NCBI GenBank assembly: GCA_016735415.1
Contig: JAERRP010000286.1
Coordinates: 1-5,976, forward strand
Length of the DNA: 5,976 nt
Direction: 5' to 3'
Source: Desulfobacterales bacterium
GTDB lineage: Bacteria; Desulfobacterota; Desulfobacteria; Desulfobacterales; UBA5852
This document shows, one piece after another, positions 1 to 4,525 of the stretch. The notes beneath the pieces were generated by a model, which was given only the letters and a program-made list of their open reading frames with translations, made no database searches and was not told where the DNA came from. Position 1 is the stretch's first letter. Each line of letters begins with the position of its first letter. The position numbers and the translations under genes are program-made.

Positions 1-1
1 A

Positions 2-130
2 TGCTGGTGGCGCCGCTGGCCGGGGCCGCCGCCGCCGCTGGCCGGGTCTGGAAAGCCGGACGGCGCGCATCCGCAGCCTCCAGCACCAGTGCTTCCGGCC
101 CGCACCGTGATTGAGACATCGACCGATTAA
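2..130 (+). CDS. 3' end of an unidentified gene (partial, frame uncertain)
   Basis: An open frame runs from the left edge to a TAA at 128-130 and would encode about 42 C-terminal residues. They form a Pro-rich, low-complexity tail ending in LPARTVIETSTD. The stop lies 21 bp before the next start, which fits an operon partner. The other two plus frames are also open until 108-114, and the DNA here is very G+C-rich and repetitive, so the frame is not certain. No domain can be recognised. By analogy with similar deltaproteobacterial loci the upstream gene could be a 4Fe-4S protein that partners the cytochrome-like protein downstream, but nothing in the visible residues shows this. Confidence 0.35.
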   Translation, partial: CWWRRWPGPPPPLAGSGKPDGAHPQPPAPVLPARTVIETSTD

Positions 131-151
131 TGTTCGCCAAAGGAGAGGGCC

Positions 152-634
152 ATGTCGCAAGCTCGACCCCCCGTTAAAACCGCCACGATGATGGCACTGC
201 CGATGAAATCCATTTACCTGACGCTCCTGCTTTTCATGGGGCTCAGCGGATTCGGGCAGATGCCGATTTTCAAGCGCTATTACATTGCGGATGTGCCGGG
301 GCTGGGCTGGCTGGCCCAGTACTATGTCACCCATTACATCCACTACCTGGGCGCCATTCTGCTGCTGGCCATCGGGGCCTACTATGCCATGCTGTACCTG
401 GCGGATCGCCACCGAAATTTGAGGATCAGTGTTTACGGCTGGCTTCAGGGCAGCGTGATGGCCGGCATTTTCGTCACCGGCGCTTTGCGGGTGATCAAAA
501 ATTATGCCGGGATCACCATGTCCTCCGGTCTGGTCGTTTTTCTGGATATCCTGCACCTGGTTCTGGTGATGGCATTTATCGCGATCGGTCTGGCGGGCTT
601 GTTTTTCCGAAAACAGTGGACTATTGTGCGTTAA
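152..634 (+). CDS. four-helix membrane protein, probable b-type cytochrome-like subunit
   Basis: The protein has 160 residues and four predicted membrane segments, at about 18-36, 57-83, 95-115 and 124-152. Helix 2 carries H61 and H64 (THYIHYLG) and helix 4 carries H135 (DILHLVL). Such intramembrane histidines are typical heme b ligands in cytochrome b561 and formate-dehydrogenase-gamma-like proteins. I infer that it is an inner-membrane electron-transfer subunit passing electrons to or from a quinone and a soluble partner, probably the product of the gene ending at 130. A good ribosome binding site (AAGGAGAGG, about 140-148) supports the start at 152; Met13, Met14 or Met18 are weaker alternatives. 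There is no signal peptide apart from helix 1. The next gene starts 27 bp downstream, so co-transcription is likely. The family call rests on topology and histidine placement only. Confidence 0.7.
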   Translation: MSQARPPVKTATMMALPMKSIYLTLLLFMGLSGFGQMPIFKRYYIADVPGLGWLAQYYVTHYIHYLGAILLLAIGAYYAMLYLADRHRNLRISVYGWLQGSVMAGIFVTGALRVIKNYAGITMSSGLVVFLDILHLVLVMAFIAIGLAGLFFRKQWTIVR

Positions 635-661
635 CTTCCTATAAAAAAAGGATGTTCAATC

Positions 662-829
662 ATGAAAGCATTGTTAGTGCCATTGGCGATCATCGCCGTC
701 TGGTTTCTGCTGCAGGGCTATATCCTGCCGAAGCTGGGCATTTCCACCTGAATGCGGCCGGCTTGTCGGTCGACAGGCATAAAGCCGCATGAGGGAAGCG
801 AAGACGGGCAGGACACCGATCCAGGATGA
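662..829 (+). CDS. small single-helix membrane selenoprotein (candidate, Sec30)
   Basis: Reading from ATG 662, with AGGA at 649-652 as ribosome binding site, gives 29 residues: a short Lys-bearing N-terminus, one hydrophobic helix (about 4-22) and YILPKLGIST. A UGA follows at 749-751. If that UGA is read as selenocysteine, the frame continues to a TGA at 827-829 for 55 residues in all. The first residues after the Sec are M-R-P-A-C, giving a U30-x4-C35 pair that could form a selenenylsulfide; the rest of the tail is polar. The support is the hairpin directly after the UGA (752-790), which has the size, spacing and GGUC apical loop of a bacterial SECIS. The protein would sit in the membrane with its redox pair just outside the helix, next to a cytochrome-like protein and a redox-type sigma/anti-sigma pair. 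Its function is unknown. The alternative is a 29-residue small membrane protein ending at 751. Confidence 0.7.
752..790 (+). promoter_or_regulatory. bacterial SECIS element of the small selenoprotein
   Basis: The hairpin starts immediately after the UGA (749-751). The outer stem 752-758 (ATGCGGC) pairs perfectly with 784-790 (GCCGCAT). The inner stem 761-767 (GCTTGTC) pairs with 772-778 (GACAGGC) with one G-U wobble, and the apical loop is GGTC at 768-771. An internal loop (759-760 and 779-783) separates the stems. The loop begins 16 nt after the UGA. In the well-studied E. coli fdhF SECIS the apical loop is also GGUC, 18 nt after the UGA, and is bound by SelB. The bulged U of fdhF is not present here. 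The 3' strand of the outer stem includes the first two bases of the sigma factor's ATG (789). Confidence 0.75.
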
Positions 830-1409
830 CGATTTTGAGCTGATTCGGGCCATCAATGCCGGCTGGCCTGAGCGCTTTCAGGAACTGGTCCGCAAGTACC
901 AGCAGATAGTATTCAATTTCGGGATGCGGATGTGCGGCGAGCCCCGTGATGCCGAGGACCTGGTGCAGGAAACCTTCCTGAATGTTTTCCGCTACCTGAA
1001 GGGCTTCCGCTACGAAACACGATTTAGAAACTGGATGTACCGGATCGCCACCACGGCCTGCCTCAAGAAGAAGCGCAAGCCCAGGCATGCCCCCGAACGC
1101 GAGCTTTCGCTGGAAGAGTTCATGCCGCCGGAGGGCGAACAGCTTCCCGATGAAGCGCCGGAATGGGCCCGGGCCCCGCTGGCGCAGGTGCTCAACGAAG
1201 AACTTGCCCGCCACCTCAAAAAAGCGATCATCGCTTTGCCCAAGAAGTACCGGATGGTCGCCGTACTACGCGACATGGAAGGTTTTTCGACGGAAGAAAC
1301 CGCTCAGATGCTCGATATCTCCACGGCCAACGTCAAAGTCCGACTGCACCGGGCCCGGCTTTTCTTAAGGGAAAAACTGAAGGGTTATTTCGATCATGGC
1401 GCATCCTGA
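789..1409 (+). CDS. ECF-family RNA polymerase sigma factor
   Basis: The protein has 206 residues and the two-domain layout of group 4 (ECF) sigma factors. Sigma region 2 spans about 28-95 and includes the region 2.2 core-binding helix DAEDLVQETFLNVFRYL (54-70) and region 2.4 around WMYRIAT (82-88). A charged, Pro-rich linker (about 95-140) follows. Region 4 spans about 145-200, with its helix-turn-helix at about 166-190 (FSTEETAQMLDIS through RLHRAR). ATG 789 is the first start after an in-frame TAA at 780-782. No strong ribosome binding site precedes it; only a weak AGG lies near 775-777. Its start codon is partly inside the SECIS stem and overlaps the selenoprotein frame by 41 bp, which suggests translational coupling. 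The anti-sigma gene overlaps its 3' end by 14 bp. It probably directs core polymerase to stress promoters when its anti-sigma releases it. Confidence 0.93.
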   Translation: MREAKTGRTPIQDDDFELIRAINAGWPERFQELVRKYQQIVFNFGMRMCGEPRDAEDLVQETFLNVFRYLKGFRYETRFRNWMYRIATTACLKKKRKPRHAPERELSLEEFMPPEGEQLPDEAPEWARAPLAQVLNEELARHLKKAIIALPKKYRMVAVLRDMEGFSTEETAQMLDISTANVKVRLHRARLFLREKLKGYFDHGAS

Positions 1410-1650
1410 CCACGACCATCGCCAATGTCTCGAGCTTTTCGAGCACATGTCGGAGTACATCGATCTGGAACTGGATGCTGAAACACGGGAGCGGGTCGCC
1501 CGCCACATCCACGACTGCTGCCACTGCAACGCCTGCTACGAAACCCTTAAACAGACCGTCGCGATCTGCCGTGGTGCCTCCGACGACTACCCTCTGCCCG
1601 ACAGCCTTACGCAGAAGCTTAGGGATATGATCAGCGAGGCCACCCGGTAG
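1396..1650 (+). CDS. zinc-binding anti-sigma factor (ZAS family, RsrA-like)
   Basis: The protein has 84 residues, is soluble and has no membrane segment. It carries the ZAS signature H-x3-C-x2-C as H37, C41 and C44. There is an upstream C11 and extra potential ligands H3, H6, H8, H39, C42, H43 and C47. The start of the protein (QCLELFEHMSEYID, 10-23) matches the helix that precedes the zinc site in ZAS proteins. In Streptomyces RsrA the residues at positions 11, 37, 41 and 44 are the same ones implicated in zinc binding and in disulfide switching on thiol oxidation, so this protein is probably a redox-sensing anti-sigma. It would hold the sigma factor encoded just upstream until oxidation releases zinc. 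ATG 1396 overlaps the end of the sigma gene by 14 bp, the usual arrangement for coupled stoichiometric synthesis. Redox sensing is inferred from residue placement. Confidence 0.85.
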   Translation: MAHPDHDHRQCLELFEHMSEYIDLELDAETRERVARHIHDCCHCNACYETLKQTVAICRGASDDYPLPDSLTQKLRDMISEATR

Positions 1651-1719
1651 TGCCGGCCGGAGGTGGCATCTTTCGGCCCCGGGCGGCGTTCTCGCACCCT
1701 GCTGAGCGAAGGCCTCGCC

Positions 1720-3417
1720 ATGAAAAGAGACCCTATGCCCGCCATTCCGTTTCGTCCAATGCGCTCCCTTCCGTTTTCATTGTGTCTGCTGCTGGTGCTG
1801 ATTTTCAGTTGGCCTTGGGTCCTGCCCGCGGCCGCCATGGTGGATTCCCATCCGCTGGCCCCCCCCGACACCGCCAGCCCTCGAAACACGCTGGCGTATT
1901 TTACCCTTCAGATCAACCAAGCCTACCAGATCCAGCTGGTGAGCGGGTTCAGAAACCGGGAGGCCAGGAATCACATTCAAAAAGCCTCCTGGTGTTTGGA
2001 TCTGAGCGCTGTTGCACCGGCCCGCCGGCAGGACACCGGCTTCGAGGCAGCCCTGCTGTTGAAAGAAATTCTGGACCGCCTGGACATCCCCCCCGCAGAC
2101 GACATTCCCGATGCCGAAAGGATGGCATCGGGAAATCAGATCGCCTGGACCCTTCCCCATACCGAGATCATCATCTCCAGAATCAAGGAGGGCCCCTATG
2201 AGGGGAAGTTCCTCTTCAGCGCTGAAACGGTAGCCCGCCTTAAGGAATTCTACAATCGCATCAAAGTGCTGCCTTACAGGGCGGGTGCTTCGGTCGGTAT
2301 TTACGAGGACTATATATTCAGTCCCGGCCCGTTGATCCCGAATCGATTCATCAACAGCCTTCCCCACTGGGCCCAGGAGGATTTTTTTGAACAAGCCCTA
2401 TGGCAGTGGATCAGTGTCTTCCTTTTATTGGGGGCCGGCGCCGGGGTCGTCGCCATGGTGTTCAGCTGGTTCCGATCCCTCAAACATGGAGCCGCCCGCT
2501 CTGTCAACCGGTTATCTTGGCGGCAGTTTGTTCCGCCCGTGGCATTGTTTTTCGTTTCCGGCGCCGTTCGGTACCTGCTCGACGAGCAGATCAATATCAC
2601 CGGCACCGTCCTTGGCATTTTTGCGTCGGGACTGAGATTTCTGCTTTTTTTCAGCGCCTGCTGGCTCATCCTGCTCTCCGGTCAGGGGGTTACCGAGGTA
2701 ATCGTATCCTCGCCCCGACTCCGGCCCAGGAACATCGACCCCAATCTGACCCGGCTCATCTGCAAACTGATCACCTGGATTTTACTGCTCGTTCTGGTCT
2801 GGAACGTGTCGAGGTATATTGGGATCTCTTTTACGGCCGTGTTCGCCTCCGCCGGTATTGCCGGCGTGGCCCTGGCCCTGGCCGCCCGGGAGACCCTGGG
2901 CAATTTTTTTGGTGGTATCAGCATTCTCATGGATCGACCCTTCAAGACCGGGGATTTTATTCTGCTTGAGTCCGGTGAGCGTGGCATGGTGGTGAATGTC
3001 GGGATGCGGAGCACCCGCATCATGACGCGGGATGATATTCAGATTGCCATCCCCAACTCGATCCTCACCAACACCAAGGTCATCAACCAAAGTGCGCCCC
3101 ACCCGCGGTTCCGATTGAGGATCAAGCTGGGGGTGGCCTACGGCTCTGATATCGACCAGGTCGAGAAGACCCTTCTTACTATTGCCCGGAGCAATCGACT
3201 GGTGTCCCCGACACCGGAGCCGCGGGTGCGATTCAGGTCCTTCGGAGACTCCGCGCTCGAATTCGAACTGCTTTGCTGGGTCCCCCGCCCCCACGACAAG
3301 GGGCGACTGGTCCACGAGCTGAATCGAAAGATTTACGAGACATTCAAGGCCGAGGGCATCGAGATCCCCTTCCCCCAGCGGGATGTCCACTTGATCGACG
3401 ATTCCCAAACCCATTGA
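1720..3417 (+). CDS. large MscS-family mechanosensitive ion channel
   Basis: The protein has 565 residues from ATG 1720, about twice the length of E. coli MscS. A cleavable signal peptide occupies about 1-39 (hydrophobic core [12 protein letters not shown], then LPAAA). A periplasmic domain of about 185 residues follows, opening with a SPRNTLAYF motif like that seen at the start of such domains in other large MscS proteins. Membrane helices lie near 227-249, 270-289, 298-323 and 347-362. The pore helix (about 371-408) is Gly/Ala-rich ([16 protein letters not shown]) and ends in [18 protein letters not shown], the MscS hallmark. The cytoplasmic beta and alpha/beta vestibule domains follow ([24 protein letters not shown]). 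It should release solutes on hypo-osmotic shock. The frame is open upstream to GTG 1663, but 1720 has GAAGG seven bases upstream and gives a sensible signal peptide. It starts 69 bp after the anti-sigma gene and may share its transcript. Confidence 0.93.
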   Translation: MKRDPMPAIPFRPMRSLPFSLCLLLVLIFSWPWVLPAAAMVDSHPLAPPDTASPRNTLAYFTLQINQAYQIQLVSGFRNREARNHIQKASWCLDLSAVAPARRQDTGFEAALLLKEILDRLDIPPADDIPDAERMASGNQIAWTLPHTEIIISRIKEGPYEGKFLFSAETVARLKEFYNRIKVLPYRAGASVGIYEDYIFSPGPLIPNRFINSLPHWAQEDFFEQALWQWISVFLLLGAGAGVVAMVFSWFRSLKHGAARSVNRLSWRQFVPPVALFFVSGAVRYLLDEQINITGTVLGIFASGLRFLLFFSACWLILLSGQGVTEVIVSSPRLRPRNIDPNLTRLICKLITWILLLVLVWNVSRYIGISFTAVFASAGIAGVALALAARETLGNFFGGISILMDRPFKTGDFILLESGERGMVVNVGMRSTRIMTRDDIQIAIPNSILTNTKVINQSAPHPRFRLRIKLGVAYGSDIDQVEKTLLTIARSNRLVSPTPEPRVRFRSFGDSALEFELLCWVPRPHDKGRLVHELNRKIYETFKAEGIEIPFPQRDVHLIDDSQTH

Positions 3418-3491
3418 TCGACATGCGGGTGGGGCTGCCGGGGTGGAACCAATCCGATGCCATCGTCGACCGCCCATCAATAATTCAATCC

Positions 3492-3498
3492 AAGGAGG
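3492..3498 (+). promoter_or_regulatory. ribosome binding site deciding the peroxiredoxin start
   Basis: AAGGAGG lies four bases before ATG 3503. It supports the long form with a 35-residue N-terminal extension over the internal Met36/Met38 starts, which would give a family-standard N-terminus ([13 protein letters not shown]). Confidence 0.75.
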
Positions 3499-3502
3499 GT
3501 TT

Positions 3503-4222
3503 ATGACAGAAGAACTAGAGGCTGGATGTGCCCGTCCAACAGGTGGGCCCGTAGGTGAAACAACACCTGCACCAACAACCGCAACGGAGAATGCAAAGGC
3601 GGCCGTCATGAGTATGATACAAGTCGGTAAAAAAGCACCGGATTTTGTTGCACCCGGCTACCAGCAGGGCAAATTCATCAATATAAAATTGTCGGAACAT
3701 CTTGGGAAATGGGTTCTCCTGTGTTTTTATCCGGGCGATTTTACATTCGTCTGAGCAACGGAAATTTCGGCAGTTGCTGAAAAATACAGCGCGTTTCAGA
3801 AACTTGGGGTAGAAGTGTTATCGATGAGTATTGACAGTATGTTCGTACACAAAATGTGGAACGATAAAGAACTTTCCAAAATGGTCGACGGCGGCGTTCC
3901 TTTTCCCATGTTGTCTGACGCCGGCGGCAGAGTGGGAAAGGTCTACGGTGTTTATGATGAAGATGCCGGTGTCGAGACACGCGGAAGATTTATTATCGAT
4001 CCAGATGGAATTATTCAAGGGTTTGAAGTGTTAACCCCGCCGGTAGGAAGAAATGTTAATGAAACCTTGCGGCAAATTCAAGCCTTTCAGCTGGTAAGAG
4101 AATCGAAAGGAACGGAAGCCACGCCATCGGGCTGGAGACCGGGCAAGATGACGCTCAAACCCGGGCCGGAACTGGTCGGTAATGTTTGGAAAGAATGGAA
4201 AACCGAAATGGCATTTGACTAA
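3503..4222 (+). CDS. selenocysteine-containing peroxiredoxin (AhpC/TSA, Sec84)
   Basis: Read with the in-frame TGA at 3752-3754 as Sec, this gene encodes 239 residues. The thioredoxin-fold peroxiredoxin domain starts near VGKKAPDF (41-48). The active-site loop is P77-x3-T81-x2-U84 ([13 protein letters not shown]), where family members have the peroxidatic Cys (FTFVCPTEI). R160 ([11 protein letters not shown]) matches the conserved active-site Arg, and the C-terminus carries the AhpC-like PSGWRPGK. The protein should reduce H2O2 or organic peroxides in the cytoplasm through a selenolate. The usual resolving Cys (EVCPAGW) is Thr207 here (EATPSGW), so the enzyme would need an external thiol or one of its other cysteines, C9 or C74. 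C9 lies in a Pro/Thr-rich 35-residue extension. The same frame and family homology hold on both sides of the UGA, and a SECIS-like hairpin follows, so this is not a broken gene. Base composition is visibly more A+T-rich than the neighbouring genes. Confidence 0.92.
3765..3782 (+). promoter_or_regulatory. apical hairpin of the peroxiredoxin SECIS
   Basis: TTTCGGC (3765-3771) pairs with GCTGAAA (3776-3782) with one G-U wobble, leaving an AGTT tetraloop at 3772-3775. The loop starts 17 nt after the UGA (3752-3754) and contains a G followed by U. That spacing agrees with fdhF and with the other SECIS in this window (16 nt). An alternative pairing of 3754-3759 (AGCAAC) with 3773-3778 (GTTGCT) competes with it. 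Confidence 0.6.
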
Positions 4223-4230
4223 CTTAAAGA

Positions 4231-4249
4231 CTGTACAGTTTATTGTACA
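4231..4249 (+). repeat. paired TGTACA palindromes after the peroxiredoxin gene
   Basis: TGTACA occurs at 4232-4237 and again at 4244-4249, separated by six bases, starting nine bases after the stop codon. The two copies can pair as a 6-bp stem with a 6-nt loop. A third partial copy (GTACAG) lies at 4275-4280. It could be a small mRNA 3'-end hairpin or a protein-binding site. Its role is unknown. Confidence 0.3.
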
Positions 4250-4294
4250 TATAAATTCTGTTGTCAGGATAAGGGTACAGTTAATGTGAGTATT

Positions 4295-4324
4295 GCCGCC
4301 TTTGAGCAGCAGGGCGGTTTTATT
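4295..4324 (+). terminator. rho-independent terminator of the peroxiredoxin transcript
   Basis: CCGCC (4296-4300) pairs with GGCGG (4313-4317), extended inward by a T-G and a T-A pair around an 8-nt loop. TTTTATT follows at 4318-4324. It lies about 70 bp after the stop codon of the peroxiredoxin gene. Confidence 0.75.
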
Positions 4325-4354
4325 GGAATCGGATTATATCATCAATGATTTTAC

Positions 4355-4392
4355 CACCGCGGATGGCCTTCATGGATAGTCTGTCCGCGGTG
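4355..4392. repeat. inverted repeat in the convergent intergenic region
   Basis: CACCGCGGA (4355-4363) and TCCGCGGTG (4384-4392) are perfect 9-bp inverted copies. Two G-T pairs and one G-C pair extend the stem inward. No T-tract follows on either strand, so it is not a classic terminator, although it could act as a factor-dependent terminator or an mRNA-end stabiliser for either convergent transcript. Confidence 0.45.
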
Positions 4393-4473
4393 TATGTGAC
4401 AGGCATTGTGTGGTCAGATTGGATCGTTAAACCTATTTTGCGAAAAGCTGTGCCAAGATCTTGATGCATAGGG

Positions 4474-4525
4474 GATTGTGAAAACATGAGGCCTGCCCGT
4501 GGATAGGTCGATGGTTTTCACAATC
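4474..4525. repeat. 12-bp perfect inverted repeat spanning the end of the minus-strand gene
   Basis: GATTGTGAAAAC (4474-4485) is the exact reverse complement of 4514-4525. The spacer can form a further short stem (GGCCT with AGGTC, one wobble). The right arm contains the stop codon and last codons of the PEP-CTERM gene. It is probably a transcript-end stem-loop for the minus-strand gene, but no T-tract follows. Confidence 0.5.

Noticed and set aside
1..114. Short ORF starting at ATG 1
   Set aside because: The frame gives an Ala-rich, low-complexity product ending at TGA 112-114. The frame ending at 130 spaces better to the next gene, although neither is certain.
690..1214. Minus-strand frame of 174 codons opposite the selenoprotein and sigma genes
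   Set aside because: It is a shadow of the clearly recognisable ECF sigma factor; its product has no domain pattern.
1777..2394. Minus-strand frame of 205 codons opposite the channel's periplasmic domain
   Set aside because: It is a shadow frame created by high G+C codon use in the real gene. No ribosome binding site or domain was seen.
1663..3417. GTG at 1663 as the start of the channel gene
   Set aside because: No ribosome binding site at a usable spacing, and it would put 19 extra residues before the signal peptide. ATG 1720 has a site at good spacing.
2782..3609. Long minus-strand frame of 275 codons opposite the channel gene
   Set aside because: It is antisense to strongly conserved MscS coding sequence, runs into the peroxiredoxin start region and has a low-complexity product with no recognisable motif.
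3443..3754. Peroxiredoxin fragment ending at the TGA, with a separate second fragment from 3815, as a pseudogene
   Set aside because: Both sides of the TGA are in one frame, the TGA falls exactly on the peroxidatic Cys codon and a SECIS-like hairpin follows. Selenocysteine explains all three points; decay would not.
3754..3778. AGCAAC/GTTGCT hairpin as the peroxiredoxin SECIS
   Set aside because: It leaves a 13-nt loop without a compact apical G-U loop. The competing 7-bp stem with an AGUU tetraloop fits bacterial SECIS spacing better.
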